Below are positions 37,099 to 46,849 of a stretch of DNA of 64,000 nt, piece after piece. Both the position numbers and the translations under genes were made by a program. Below the pieces are notes generated by a model. That model saw nothing but the letters and a program-made list of their open reading frames with translations. It was not told the origin of the DNA and searched no databases. The stretch is from Bacillota bacterium (GTDB taxonomy: Bacteria > Bacillota > UBA4882 > UBA8346), in NCBI GenBank assembly GCA_023436305.1, contig JAEZJQ010000021.1, forward strand, positions 62,001 through 126,000, read 5' to 3'. How positions within the stretch are numbered: the first letter of the stretch is position 1; each line of letters starts with the position of its first letter.

Positions 37099-39560
37099 TA
37101 TTCCGCCTCAATTTCATCATCATCATCTTTTCCGTTTCCGATTACCCGAGCCAGCGCCACCACACGATCTTTATCATCCAACTTCATTATCTTGACGCCT
37201 TGAGTATCTCTCCCAGTCTGTGAAATGGCTTCAACACTAGTACGGATAACAATGCCTTCGGCGGTAATTACCATTAACTCGTCATTTTGGGAAACGACCT
37301 TAACTCCGACAATTAACCCATTCTTTTTGGTCAGTTTCATGGTCTTAATTCCCTTACCACCACGGGATTGGACCCGATATTCATTTAAATCGGTGCGCTT
37401 CCCGATACCGGCTTCGGCGATCACAAAGAGATCGGAACGCTCGCGTACAATATCCATCCCTACGACCTGGTCGTTTTGTTCAAGGGTAATTCCTCGAACA
37501 CCTCGGGCTGTCCGGCCGGTGGCGCGGACATCGGATTCCGGATAGCGGATGGCTTGTCCGTTTTGAGTGACCATAATTATTTCCTGGCTGCCGTCGGTCA
37601 ACTTGACCCCAATTAATTCATCGTTTTCATCCAAGGTAATACCGATAAGTCCACCCCGGCGAATCGAACCATACTCTTCAAGGATTGTCTTTTTCACAAC
37701 TCCTTCCCGGGTAGCCATCAATAGACAATGGTTGGCATCAAACTCTTTAATGGGAATTACGGCATTAATGCGCTCTCCGGGTTGGACCTGAATCAGGTTG
37801 ATAATGGCCGTCCCCCGCGCCTGCCGTCCCGCTTCGGGAATTTCATGCCCTTTCAAGGTATATACCCGGCCCTGATTGGTAAAGAAGAGGATATTTTGGT
37901 GGGTGGAGGTGATAAACAAATGTTCCACGAAGTCCTCTTCCTTGGTGGAAATACCGGTGATACCCCGGCCGCCCCGTTTCTGGTTACGGTAGGTGGTTAC
38001 CGGTAAACGCTTGATATAACCCAAATGGGTAATGGTAACCACAATATCTTCATCGGCGATTAAATCTTCCACGGCGAAGTCATCTTCACCGGCCACAATC
38101 TCCGTGCGGCGCGGGTCGTTAAATTTCTCTTTAATCGCCAACATTTCCTTTTTGATCACTTGCATGATTTTTTGGACATCCGCCAATAATTCACGGTAAT
38201 AGGTGATAAGCTTTACCAGTTCGGCGTATTCTTCCTCAATTTTTTCGCGCTCCAGTCCGGTTAAGCGTTTTAAGGTCATATCCAAAATGGCTTGAGCCTG
38301 CTTCTCGGACAGCCCGAACCGGGACATTAAACCCTCCCGGGCAATTTCCACGGTTTGGGAGGAGCGGATGAGATTGATCACCTCATCGATATGATCCAGG
38401 GCAATCCGTAATCCTTCCAGGATATGGGCCCGTTCCTCGGCTTTGGCCAGGTCGTACTGGGTCCGGCGGGTGACAACTTCCCGCTGATGTTCCAAATAAT
38501 GCTGAAACACTTCCCGAAGCGGCAGGATCTTGGGTTCGTTATTCATCAGCACCAGCATTATGACGCCGTAGCTTTGTTGTAAAGCGCTATGTTTTAAGAG
38601 CTGGTTTAAGACAATATGGGGATTGACATCCCGGCGTAATTCAATGACGATCCGCACCGACTCGATCCGGTCCGATTCATCGCGGAGATCAGTGATGCCA
38701 TCAATGGTTTTCTCCCGGACCAACGAGGCTATATGTTCAATCAAACGGGCTTTGTTAACTTGGTAAGGAATTTCGCTGACGATAATCCGGTGCTTGCCAC
38801 CGTTCATCTCTTCGATCCGGGTTTTGGACCGGACTTTTATCGAGCCCCGACCGGTCAGATAGGCGTCCCGGATCCCGTCACGCCCTAAAATGATCCCACC
38901 GGTGGGAAAATCGGGGCCTTTGACCAAACGTAATAATTCTTTATCATCCGCCTCTGGATTATCGATTAGCAGGGCGGCGGCGTCAATGACTTCTCCCAAG
39001 TTATGAGGCGGTATTTTGGTGGCCATGCCGACGGCAATTCCCTCGGAACCATTCACCAGCAGGTTAGGGTAGCGGGACGGCAATACCACCGGCTCTTCCA
39101 AACTCTCATCGAAATTTGGCCGAAAGTCAACCGTTTTCTTATCAATATCGGCCATCATTTCCATGGCCAATTTGGCCATTTTCACCTCGGTATAACGCAT
39201 GGCCGCCGGAGGATCGCCATCCAGCGAACCAAAGTTACCATGTCCGTCCACCAGCATTTTACGGTAGGAAAAATCTTGGGCCATCCGGACCATGGCATCA
39301 TAAATCGACGAATCGCCGTGGGGGTGATAACGCCCCATGACATCGCCGACGATACGGGCTGATTTACGGTAGGGTTTATCCGGGGTAGCGCCTGATTCGT
39401 ACATTCCGTACAAAATACGGCGGTGTACCGGTTTTAACCCGTCCCTTACATCGGGTAGAGCACGGTCGACGATAACGCTCATGGCGTAACTTAGAAATGA
39501 ATTACGCATCTCATCTTCGAGTACAATCGGTATTACTTTACCGCCCAAGAGTTCTGCCAT
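37098..39560 (-). CDS. gyrA: DNA gyrase subunit A
   Basis: The 820-residue GyrA subunit breaks and rejoins DNA in gyrase. The catalytic Tyr is Tyr123 in [14 protein letters not shown]; the quinolone region is [15 protein letters not shown] with Ser84 and Asp88 in the sensitive-type state. The C-terminal beta-pinwheel holds the GyrA box QKRGGRGI, which separates gyrase from topoisomerase IV, and ends in an acidic tail ([11 protein letters not shown]). GAGGTG before the ATG sets the start. No gyrB is next to it. The overlapping downstream aldo/keto reductase is an unusual partner. Confidence 0.98.
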   Translation of the reverse strand: MAELLGGKVIPIVLEDEMRNSFLSYAMSVIVDRALPDVRDGLKPVHRRILYGMYESGATPDKPYRKSARIVGDVMGRYHPHGDSSIYDAMVRMAQDFSYRKMLVDGHGNFGSLDGDPPAAMRYTEVKMAKLAMEMMADIDKKTVDFRPNFDESLEEPVVLPSRYPNLLVNGSEGIAVGMATKIPPHNLGEVIDAAALLIDNPEADDKELLRLVKGPDFPTGGIILGRDGIRDAYLTGRGSIKVRSKTRIEEMNGGKHRIIVSEIPYQVNKARLIEHIASLVREKTIDGITDLRDESDRIESVRIVIELRRDVNPHIVLNQLLKHSALQQSYGVIMLVLMNNEPKILPLREVFQHYLEHQREVVTRRTQYDLAKAEERAHILEGLRIALDHIDEVINLIRSSQTVEIAREGLMSRFGLSEKQAQAILDMTLKRLTGLEREKIEEEYAELVKLITYYRELLADVQKIMQVIKKEMLAIKEKFNDPRRTEIVAGEDDFAVEDLIADEDIVVTITHLGYIKRLPVTTYRNQKRGGRGITGISTKEEDFVEHLFITSTHQNILFFTNQGRVYTLKGHEIPEAGRQARGTAIINLIQVQPGERINAVIPIKEFDANHCLLMATREGVVKKTILEEYGSIRRGGLIGITLDENDELIGVKLTDGSQEIIMVTQNGQAIRYPESDVRATGRTARGVRGITLEQNDQVVGMDIVRERSDLFVIAEAGIGKRTDLNEYRVQSRGGKGIKTMKLTKKNGLIVGVKVVSQNDELMVITAEGIVIRTSVEAISQTGRDTQGVKIMKLDDKDRVVALARVIGNGKDDDDEIEAE

Positions 39561-39815
39561 AATGACACCTCGTTAGAATCGGCGGATAGCCAGCTAAGCT
39601 TATAGCGTATAGATGAGGGCTATTCACCGTTCTATTATATTTTGCGATTATATTAATTTGGAATCGCTATTTTTATTCGCGAAAAATTGCTGTTCTCAGA
39701 GTAATATAGTATCTTTTGTTGTGTTTCTAAAGCCCGAATCTGCAGAGCCGGGATTCGCCTTAAAAAATGCGTCTAAAAAAAACCAATTTCACGGCAATAG
39801 GCTATACGCCAAACG

Positions 39816-40550
39816 TTATACCCCTGACGTTCTAACCAGCGTCTTTATGGTCATATCCTGCGCTGATCCCACAAGAACTTGGGATGCCAGATCGAAGAAG
39901 AGTCCGGTCTCAATGACGCCGGGAGTAAAATGCAACTCACGGTCGATCATTCGTAAATCGGCGCCTGGTTTAAAGGTGGCGTCTATGACGAATTGACCGT
40001 TATCGGTGATCACCGGACCGTCCTTTTTGATTCCCATTCGTAGTTGCGGTGTCCCGCCCATACGAAGGATCGCTTCACTAACATATTTTAAAGCGGCAGG
40101 AAGGACTTCGACGGGCACCGGAAATTGAGTCCCGAGGTATGGAACTAATTTGGTCTCGTCGATAATAATCACAAATTGACAGGCCATACTGGCAACGAGT
40201 TTTTCGCATGTATGAGCGGCGCCCCCGCCTTTAATGGCGTTTAACTCCGGATCAACCTCGTCCGCCCCGTCAACGGCTAAATCCAGAACCGTGCAATCTT
40301 GAGGCGCAACCGTATCAATGCCATATTCCCGGCAGAGCAACCGCGATTGAAAAGAGGTTGGAACGCCGATTATTTTCAAACCCTCTTCTTTAATTCGCAG
40401 GCCTAAGGATTCGATGAAAAAGGCAACGGTGGAACCGGTTCCGATCCCGCAAATCATTCCGCTTTTTACGAATTTTGCCGCTGAATAACCGACTAATTTC
40501 TTTAATTCCTGTTTATCATTGGAATTTTTCATGATTATTAATTTTCCCAT
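39816..40550 (-). CDS. rpiA: Ribose-5-phosphate isomerase A
   Basis: A 244-residue RpiA, which interconverts ribose 5-phosphate and ribulose 5-phosphate in the pentose phosphate pathway. It has the phosphate-binding GIGTGSTVAFFI, the catalytic region DLAVDGADEVDPELNAIKGGGAAHTCEKLVA (Asp-x-x-x-Lys), and the end FKPGADLRMIDRELHFTPGVIETGLF. Length is slightly above the usual 220-230 because of a short N-terminal extension; the ATG six codons further in (MKNSNDK) may be the true start, as neither has a strong ribosome binding site. Single gene between gyrA and the pseudokinase, all on the minus strand. Confidence 0.96.
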   Translation of the reverse strand: MGKLIIMKNSNDKQELKKLVGYSAAKFVKSGMICGIGTGSTVAFFIESLGLRIKEEGLKIIGVPTSFQSRLLCREYGIDTVAPQDCTVLDLAVDGADEVDPELNAIKGGGAAHTCEKLVASMACQFVIIIDETKLVPYLGTQFPVPVEVLPAALKYVSEAILRMGGTPQLRMGIKKDGPVITDNGQFVIDATFKPGADLRMIDRELHFTPGVIETGLFFDLASQVLVGSAQDMTIKTLVRTSGV

Positions 40551-40751
40551 CGAGTGATTTGCATAACAAACTCTTTAAATTTCGCCATTGAATCCTTAAA
40601 TCCTTTCAATCATTTCATGATTTTTAACCGGTAGCGACAGATTCAATCGGATTTTAAATTATCCGCCATTGTAGCGGGTTAAGAATTTGAAACGGATTGA
40701 CTATTTATTTTCATGGCTGGTTATAATGAAAATCGTATGGTGTTAGTATAA

Positions 40752-40769
40752 AACCCGGCAAGCCGGGTT
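40752..40769 (-). terminator. Terminator after the pseudokinase gene
   Basis: AACCCGGC-AA-GCCGGGTT forms an eight-base stem with a two-base loop, followed on the minus strand by TTAT. It lies about 60 bases after the stop codon. Confidence 0.7.
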
Positions 40770-40830
40770 CATAATACCATAATTATTTTTGACAATTTGT
40801 GATCCTAAATTACCTTGCCGCCGGGGAAAG

Positions 40831-42231
40831 TTATTGGACCTTCACTCCCGGAGTTTGGGGCAGTGGGGAGGCCGCTACTTTTTCGGTCCACCTTTTTTCC
40901 TTGATGACCCGAATGTCGGTTATCCGCCAGATTTTGCGGATGGGTTCCAGGATTAACTCCTCCGTCCGTTGAATACAATTAATTCGGTCTGTGGTATAAA
41001 TTTTAATAATAAAATCAGCCCGATAACGGGTACTTAACTTGTTTTGGTTAAGCTTAGTTAATTTAAATTCCGGAAAGGATACGGTAACCGTATCTTGAGT
41101 ATTACGGGACATATATTGCCTGCCTCTGCTTAACACATAAAGATTGACAACCATGTCATCGAAACTGGATTGTTTTTTCACTTTATGAAGTGTTTCATTG
41201 ATTAATACGGGATCCAACGTTTTGATGCCGTGATAATAATAGTCAACCACTGCCCGGGGAGGTGTGTGTACACTCAAAACACTTTTTTGCCGGGTTCCCA
41301 GAACCGCCCCCAGGAATAAGAGTATGGCCAGACTGACATAAACTAACACCCGGTATTTTTTATACCATAATTGAAAGTTCCGGACTAATTGATATTTCTT
41401 TCGGTTACTTCGAGCTTTTTCGGCATATGCATGGGCTGCTTGGTCGGAAACTTGATAACTTCCCTCATTGATCATTATCGTGAGCTTTTCAATTAATTCA
41501 CTCACGGTGGGACGTTTTTGCGGTAACGGATTCAAACAATCCATGATTATTTGGCTCAAATTCTTATCAAGTTTGGGTTGTAAATCTCTAAGGTGAATAA
41601 TACCGGATTTCATGATTTTTTCAACCCGATCTTCCGGGGAATTGGCTTTAAAGGGGTCTTCGCCGGCGAGTAACCGGTAGGCTACCCCGCCCCAACTGAA
41701 AATATCGGAGGATTCATTCCAGCTTTGGCCGCGAACGATTTCCAGCGGCAAATCAATCCGGTATATGGGTTCCAATGAATGACTTAAATAATTCATCACC
41801 AGGGGATCCTGGAGCCGGAAGTTGCCGTTTTCATCCTGCTTTAACTGCCCCAAGCTCAAACCTTGAAGAGGCATCCCATGCTCATGATATAATTGGATTA
41901 ACTCCAGTATTTTGAGTAATACGCGGCAAACCTCCTCCAAATCATCCAAATCAGCCGTGATCAAGGGGGAGATGCCTTTTGATTGACCATCTTCTTTGAC
42001 CAAGTATAATTGGCTTTCGTACTTTTCCAGAGCCGTATATTTAATTAAATTTTCATGCTGGATCATTTCTTCTTGCTTAATAACTTTTTTAAGCCCTTTT
42101 TGAAGCTCCAGGCGCAGATTATCCCGGAGTTGCATCGCAAAACCGGCCTTGTCAAAATAAACAGTTTGGCCGGACGCTTCTTCCATAGCCAAACAATCTT
42201 CGGTGATGGCTTGTTTCAACCGATATTCCAT
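40831..42231 (-). CDS. Membrane-anchored protein-kinase-like protein (probable pseudokinase)
   Basis: A 466-residue protein with a eukaryotic-type kinase fold in residues 1-255, a membrane span at about 295-312, and an extracellular tail to 466. The kinase C-lobe is recognisable (SSDIFSWGGVAYRLLAGEDPF for the DxxSxG block, LSQIIMDCLNPLPQKRPTVSELI for the terminal Arg region). The catalytic loop HRDLKPxN is replaced by QGLSLGQLKQDENG, and DFG by QDPLV, so it lacks the usual Asp residues. The N-lobe has no clear VAIK or glycine-rich loop. Such inactive kinases often scaffold cell-wall or division signals. AAAGGTGG precedes the ATG. Its partners are unknown. Confidence 0.83.
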   Translation of the reverse strand: MEYRLKQAITEDCLAMEEASGQTVYFDKAGFAMQLRDNLRLELQKGLKKVIKQEEMIQHENLIKYTALEKYESQLYLVKEDGQSKGISPLITADLDDLEEVCRVLLKILELIQLYHEHGMPLQGLSLGQLKQDENGNFRLQDPLVMNYLSHSLEPIYRIDLPLEIVRGQSWNESSDIFSWGGVAYRLLAGEDPFKANSPEDRVEKIMKSGIIHLRDLQPKLDKNLSQIIMDCLNPLPQKRPTVSELIEKLTIMINEGSYQVSDQAAHAYAEKARSNRKKYQLVRNFQLWYKKYRVLVYVSLAILLFLGAVLGTRQKSVLSVHTPPRAVVDYYYHGIKTLDPVLINETLHKVKKQSSFDDMVVNLYVLSRGRQYMSRNTQDTVTVSFPEFKLTKLNQNKLSTRYRADFIIKIYTTDRINCIQRTEELILEPIRKIWRITDIRVIKEKRWTEKVAASPLPQTPGVKVQ

Positions 42232-42493
42232 AGTAATACCACCTTTAAGTTACATTCGTAAAAATATCATCCGTTTCGGGGATTGTTTTTAATATATCAC
42301 TGATTAACGTTGCCTGCGTCTTACCGAGGTACTTTTATGAATAGTACCGGAGTACTGTATTTGATTCTCCCCAACCATTATACTACAAAACGTTACTTTC
42401 ACGAAAAAATTCCCAGATCCTTCGTTTAATTCTTGACGATTGCAGGATTAATCCTAGAAGTCTCGAATAACTCCCAATAAATGAGGTGATAAG

Positions 42494-42778
42494 ATGCGTG
42501 ATAAAGAACATGCGGTAGTGACAGTGACGGGACGGGATCGGGTGGGGATTGTGGCGGCGGTTTCCAAGATTCTGGCGGATTATCATGTAAACATTATCGA
42601 CATTAGCCAGACGATTCTCCAGGAGGATATCTTTGCCATGATGGTTATGGTGGATATCGCAAAAGCTTCGGTGGATTTGTTAGTGTTGGAGGAAGCTTTG
42701 AAAACCGCAGGGGAGAGTTTGGGAGTCAAAATTACGATCCAGCATGAGGATATCTTTCGTTATATGCACCGAATATGA
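42494..42778 (+). CDS. ACT-domain protein (UPF0237 family)
   Basis: A 94-residue ACT-domain regulator. The sequence HAVVTVTGRDRVGIVAAVSKILADYHVNIIDISQTILQEDIFAMMVMVDI is the ACT ligand-binding strand-helix pattern of the GcvR/YycA-like group, which binds amino acids. It is a known neighbour of the UPF0210 gene that follows, so the two are likely one operon. GAGGTG five bases before the ATG supports the start. The ligand is not known. Confidence 0.93.
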   Translation: MRDKEHAVVTVTGRDRVGIVAAVSKILADYHVNIIDISQTILQEDIFAMMVMVDIAKASVDLLVLEEALKTAGESLGVKITIQHEDIFRYMHRI

Positions 42779-42884
42779 AAAAAACATCGGGTGTGTCCTT
42801 TTGGGTTCGGTTAAAAAAGTAAGTCTATTTTTGTGCCAAATAATTGGCGTGGTAGCTAACAATTTGAATTGGAGTGAGATATGA

Positions 42885-44246
42885 ATGCCGTTTACTCCGC
42901 AAGAGATTATGGAAACAATTACTATGGTGGAGAATTATCATTTTGATATCCGGACGGTAACCATGGGGATTAATATCCTGGACTGCGCCGGGCCGGACAT
43001 CAAGTCTACTTCTCAAAAGGCTGCCGCCAAGATCAAGCGTTTGGCTGAAAATCTGGTGGCGACCGTATACTTGATTGAACATACTTACGGAATCCCTATT
43101 ATCAACAAACGGATTTCCGTTACGCCTATATCTCTGGTAGCCCAATCCTCCAGCACCGATAATTATCTGGAATTAGCGTTAATGCTAGATAAAACCGCGG
43201 CAGAACTGGGTATAGATTTTATCGGTGGTTACTCGGCGTTGGTTCATAAAGGAACCACCCCCGGGGCGACCGCTTTAATTAACTCCATTCCACAAGCTTT
43301 AGCATCCACCGCCAAAGTCTGTTCCTCGGTGAACTTGGCCACGACCAAAGCTGGGATCAATATGGATGCAGTGCTGAAAATGGCTCAAATCATCAAGGAA
43401 ACCGCCGGACTGACCCGGGATCGGAACGGAATCGGCTGCGCCAAGCTGGTGGTGTTCGCCAATTCTCCGGATGACAATCCTTTTATGGCCGGAGCTTTTC
43501 ACGGTGTGGGGGAGCCGGAAGCAGTGATCAATATTGGTATCAGCGGTCCCGGTGTGGTCAAGGCGGCGGTGGAACGGATACCGGATTGTGATTTCCGCGA
43601 TTTAAGCGAAGAGATCAAACGAGTGGCCTTTAAAATTACCCGGGCCGGGGAGTTGATCGGCCGGAAAGTCTCTGAGAAACTGCAAGTACCTTTCGGGATT
43701 ATTGATTTATCGTTAGCCCCAACCCCCGCTGTCGGGGATAGCGTGGCCAACATTTTGGAAGCCATGGGATTGGAGCGCTGCGGCGGACCTGGCTCAACCG
43801 CTGCTTTGGCGATTCTAAATGATGCTGTGAAAAAGGGAGGCGCCATGGCGTCTTCGGCGGTAGGGGGGTTAAGCGGCGCCTTCATTCCGGTGAGTGAGGA
43901 TGCCGGGATGATTGAGGCCGTGCAAGCCGGAGCATTGTCCCTTGAAAAGCTGGAGGCCATGACTTGTGTCTGTTCCGTAGGCTTGGATATGGTGGCGGTT
44001 CCCGGGGATACTTCAGCGGAGATTATTGCCGGAATTATCGCCGACGAGATGGCTATCGGGATGATCAATAATAAAACCACTGCTGTCCGTATAATTCCAG
44101 CCCCCGGGAAGCAGGTCGGAGATTTGGTGGAGTTTGGTGGGTTGCTTGGAAATGCCCCGGTTATGCCGGTGAAAAATTTCAGTCCAGCAAAATTCGTGAG
44201 GCGGGGTGGGCATATTCCGGCGCCGTTTCGGGCGTTGACGAATTAA
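42885..44246 (+). CDS. UPF0210/DUF711 (PFL-like) family protein
   Basis: A 453-residue soluble protein of the UPF0210 family, whose biochemical function remains unsettled. It has the typical blocks [84 protein letters not shown] and [17 protein letters not shown]. The end [16 protein letters not shown] is also family-like. Families of this fold are related to glycyl radical enzymes, but no glycyl radical motif is seen. It follows the ACT protein by 106 bases; the pair is conserved across Bacillota. Confidence 0.93.
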   Translation: MPFTPQEIMETITMVENYHFDIRTVTMGINILDCAGPDIKSTSQKAAAKIKRLAENLVATVYLIEHTYGIPIINKRISVTPISLVAQSSSTDNYLELALMLDKTAAELGIDFIGGYSALVHKGTTPGATALINSIPQALASTAKVCSSVNLATTKAGINMDAVLKMAQIIKETAGLTRDRNGIGCAKLVVFANSPDDNPFMAGAFHGVGEPEAVINIGISGPGVVKAAVERIPDCDFRDLSEEIKRVAFKITRAGELIGRKVSEKLQVPFGIIDLSLAPTPAVGDSVANILEAMGLERCGGPGSTAALAILNDAVKKGGAMASSAVGGLSGAFIPVSEDAGMIEAVQAGALSLEKLEAMTCVCSVGLDMVAVPGDTSAEIIAGIIADEMAIGMINNKTTAVRIIPAPGKQVGDLVEFGGLLGNAPVMPVKNFSPAKFVRRGGHIPAPFRALTN

Positions 44247-44472
44247 ATGGAAATATCCCTATGTATCGCCCCGTATTTTTTAGTAAAACCAGCTGGTTTG
44301 ATCATAAACGGCTTTTTTCTTAGAGAAACGAAGATTCTGGTAGGGAATTGATTCCAATAGATGAATTTCTTATATTGAGTTATAGTATTTTGATCCGGTG
44401 TATCTTTTTCTATTCAAACCGTCCAGGAAACGATAAAACGGGTGAGTGTCCATAAAAAGGGAGGTTAGTCCG

Positions 44473-44832
44473 TTGAAATTCGTTAAAATTACTAGTATCG
44501 TTATTGGCTTGCTGATCATCAATCAGTGGTTATTTTTTCTGCTCTCCAGAAATGTTCCGGAACTCATAACGGCTCCGATTGAAATAACGTTTCATATCAT
44601 TATCGAATTGATAACCGCTAGTGTGCTTATTGCCTCCGCCATGCTCTTCATCAAAGAGAATCAAAAATCGGTGATATGCATTTTCGGTCAGGGAATGCTC
44701 GGGTATACGGCGGTCAATAGCGCGGGTTATTTTGTTCAAAAAGGGCAGTGGCCGTTTATAATAATGTTCGGGTTGATATTGATGATATCGATAATCAATA
44801 CAGTGATACTGATCAATAATGATGGCACTTAA
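44473..44832 (+). CDS. Small membrane protein of unknown function
   Basis: A 119-residue protein with four predicted membrane spans (about residues 5-22, 38-57, 63-80 and 92-110). No family is recognised. The start is TTG with AGGGAGG eight bases upstream; an upstream in-frame GTG lies before the ribosome binding site and would add nine residues. The next gene begins about 55 bases downstream, so both may be expressed together. It has few charged residues outside the loops (LFIKENQKSV). Treat as hypothetical. Confidence 0.6.
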   Translation: MKFVKITSIVIGLLIINQWLFFLLSRNVPELITAPIEITFHIIIELITASVLIASAMLFIKENQKSVICIFGQGMLGYTAVNSAGYFVQKGQWPFIIMFGLILMISIINTVILINNDGT

Positions 44833-44886
44833 AAAATCGAATCAATGTGCCGGCTGAAAAATTTCTTGAATAAAAAGGTATCCACT

Positions 44887-45273
44887 ATGAAAACCAATGA
44901 TAATAAGTTCTGGTTTTTTGCCGGGCGGGAATTAGGCGAGATTATGGATGATTTAAAGGAAGCTTTACAGCTTCCCCAATTCATCGGGGAAAACGAAGAT
45001 TCCTGGGAATGGTTTGAGCCGGAGACTCCAGATGGTGATTTTTATTTTAATATGGCCCGTGAACATAATCGGGAACATGGCCGATATGAATGTCCGATTA
45101 TTTTGGATATCCGAAACGACCAGAGTTTTGTTTTGGAAGACATTGGAGAATGTATCGCAACGACTTTAAATATTGATGTGTATTATGGTCTTGTATATTA
45201 TTTTAATGGTGAAGAGTATAAATATAAGCCTAAAAAGATTTTTAAAAAGCCCGGTAATGAAAAACAATTATAA
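44887..45273 (+). CDS. Hypothetical acidic protein, possibly an immunity-type protein
   Basis: A 128-residue soluble acidic protein that I do not recognise. It reads like small one-domain stress or immunity proteins: FWFFAGRELGEIMDDLKEALQLPQFIGENEDSWEWFEPETPDG at the start, then ECPIILDIRNDQSFVLEDIGECIATTLNIDVYYGLVYYFNGEEYKYKP. No signal peptide or membrane span. AAGG eight bases before the ATG supports the start, while an ATG 14 codons upstream has none. It follows the small membrane protein. A pair of hairpins follows. Confidence 0.65.
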   Translation: MKTNDNKFWFFAGRELGEIMDDLKEALQLPQFIGENEDSWEWFEPETPDGDFYFNMAREHNREHGRYECPIILDIRNDQSFVLEDIGECIATTLNIDVYYGLVYYFNGEEYKYKPKKIFKKPGNEKQL

Positions 45274-45328
45274 ATATCTTTTTTGATTATCATGAAAATC
45301 ATCTTTTATCTTCAGGAATACCTCACAC

Positions 45329-45403
45329 TACCGGGAACAAAATATTTTCCTTGTTCCCCGGTAATGATTTTAACCGCTTCGTCATGGGATAAAGCGGTTT
45401 TAT
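45329..45403 (+). terminator. Two stem-loops, the second a Rho-independent terminator
   Basis: The first hairpin pairs TACCGGGAACAA with TTGTTCCCCGGTA. The second pairs AACCGCTT (45372) with AAGCGGTT (45392) and is followed by TTAT. Both lie between the unknown acidic protein and the M16 pair. Confidence 0.7.
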
Positions 45404-45481
45404 AGAATCTTTTCGAGGTAATCGTATCGTAAATTGATTTACTTTCAAAAGCCGTAGTAAAAATTTCTGGAGGTATTCAAT

Positions 45482-46849
45482 ATGCTACAATTCCATCCCA
45501 AAAAAACCGTAGTATTACGTATGTTTGTTTTCATTATTTTCACCGGCTTCATTGTATTTTTTTTCAATTCATTGTCCTATGCCGGCTCGGTTGACTCTCC
45601 ATTAAATCCCTATACCAAAGTCAAGCTGGAAAACGGGCTGACGTTAATCGTCAAGGAGGTTCATTCCGCCCCAATCGCCGCGGTGGATATCTGGGTCGGA
45701 ACCGGGGCAAAAAATGAGCGGTTGGAGGAAGCCGGAATTTCGCATTTCTTTGAACATATGCTTTTTAAAGGCACGGCCAAGCGGAAGGCGGGGGAGATCG
45801 CCAGGGAGATTCAGGCGGTGGGCGGTTATATCAATGCCCAGACCTCATTGGACACCACGCATTATTATGTAGTGGTACCTAGCGAACATGTGGATCTGGC
45901 TCTTGATGTAGAGGCTGACGCCATTGTGAATTCCAGTTTCGACAACCTGGAAATCGAACGAGAGCGGAAAGTAATCCTGGAAGAAAGAAGGCTCAAAGAA
46001 GATAATCCGCCCCGAAAATTGGGGCTCATGGCTTATCAAGAGGTTTTTAAGGGGACGCCTTACGCTAACGATATATTGGGTACGCCGGAGAGTTTGGGCG
46101 GGATGAATCGCGACACCTTTGTGAAGTATCACCGGAAGTATTATACGCCGGACAATATGGTGGTAGTAGTGGTTGGGGATGTGAATACCGGCCATATAAT
46201 CACCCGGGTCCGGGAGGTGTTTCAAGGGTTTAAATCTGGAAAGAAACCCGCTGCGCCAAAAATTACGATCCCCAAGCTCACCAAAATTCAGCGGATAGAG
46301 GCTGAGATGCAGGTTGATCAGACGTATCTTTATTTTGGCTTCCCGGGACCGGGTATGAATGATAAGGATATTCCCGCCTTAACCTTATTGGGGGTTATTT
46401 TGGGAGGTGGACAAAGCTCCCAGTTGTATCAAACACTTCAGGAAGAAAAACAGTTGGTGAATGAGATTGGAGCCGGTTATCAATCATACCGGCAGATTGG
46501 AATGATGGCCGTTTATATTCAAACCAAAGATACTCCGGTAGCCGATCTTGAGGCGGAAGTGAGGACCGTTATTATGCAGATTGTCAAGCAAGGAGTTTCC
46601 GGGGATGAGTTATCCCGGGCTAAGACGCTGGTGAGAAGCAATATTGCTTATACCATGGAAAGCGACGCCGATATTGCCGCCATCATTGGTGAGTACCAGG
46701 TAAACCGGGATATTGAAGATATTCACCGGTTCTGCCGGGAATTAATGAAAGTAAGCGTTAAAGATCTGCAACGGGTAGCCCAAAAATATCTCAAGCCCGA
46801 TGCTTATGTTTTGGCCATCGTTAAGCCGCAACAGGAGGGAAAACAATGA
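45482..46849 (+). CDS. M16 zinc metallopeptidase, catalytic subunit
   Basis: A 455-residue pitrilysin-type peptidase with an N-terminal anchor or signal (residues 9-35, VVLRMFVFIIFTGFIVFFFNSLSYA). The zinc motif HxxEH is intact (His88-x2-Glu91-His92 in GISHFFEHMLFKGT), and the third ligand Glu lies near 168 in ERERKVILEERR. The second lobe lacks the usual Arg/Tyr substrate pair. This is the active half of a heterodimer with the next gene. It likely acts outside the membrane on peptides. GGAGG precedes the ATG, and its stop overlaps the next start by four bases. Confidence 0.93.
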   Translation: MLQFHPKKTVVLRMFVFIIFTGFIVFFFNSLSYAGSVDSPLNPYTKVKLENGLTLIVKEVHSAPIAAVDIWVGTGAKNERLEEAGISHFFEHMLFKGTAKRKAGEIAREIQAVGGYINAQTSLDTTHYYVVVPSEHVDLALDVEADAIVNSSFDNLEIERERKVILEERRLKEDNPPRKLGLMAYQEVFKGTPYANDILGTPESLGGMNRDTFVKYHRKYYTPDNMVVVVVGDVNTGHIITRVREVFQGFKSGKKPAAPKITIPKLTKIQRIEAEMQVDQTYLYFGFPGPGMNDKDIPALTLLGVILGGGQSSQLYQTLQEEKQLVNEIGAGYQSYRQIGMMAVYIQTKDTPVADLEAEVRTVIMQIVKQGVSGDELSRAKTLVRSNIAYTMESDADIAAIIGEYQVNRDIEDIHRFCRELMKVSVKDLQRVAQKYLKPDAYVLAIVKPQQEGKQ

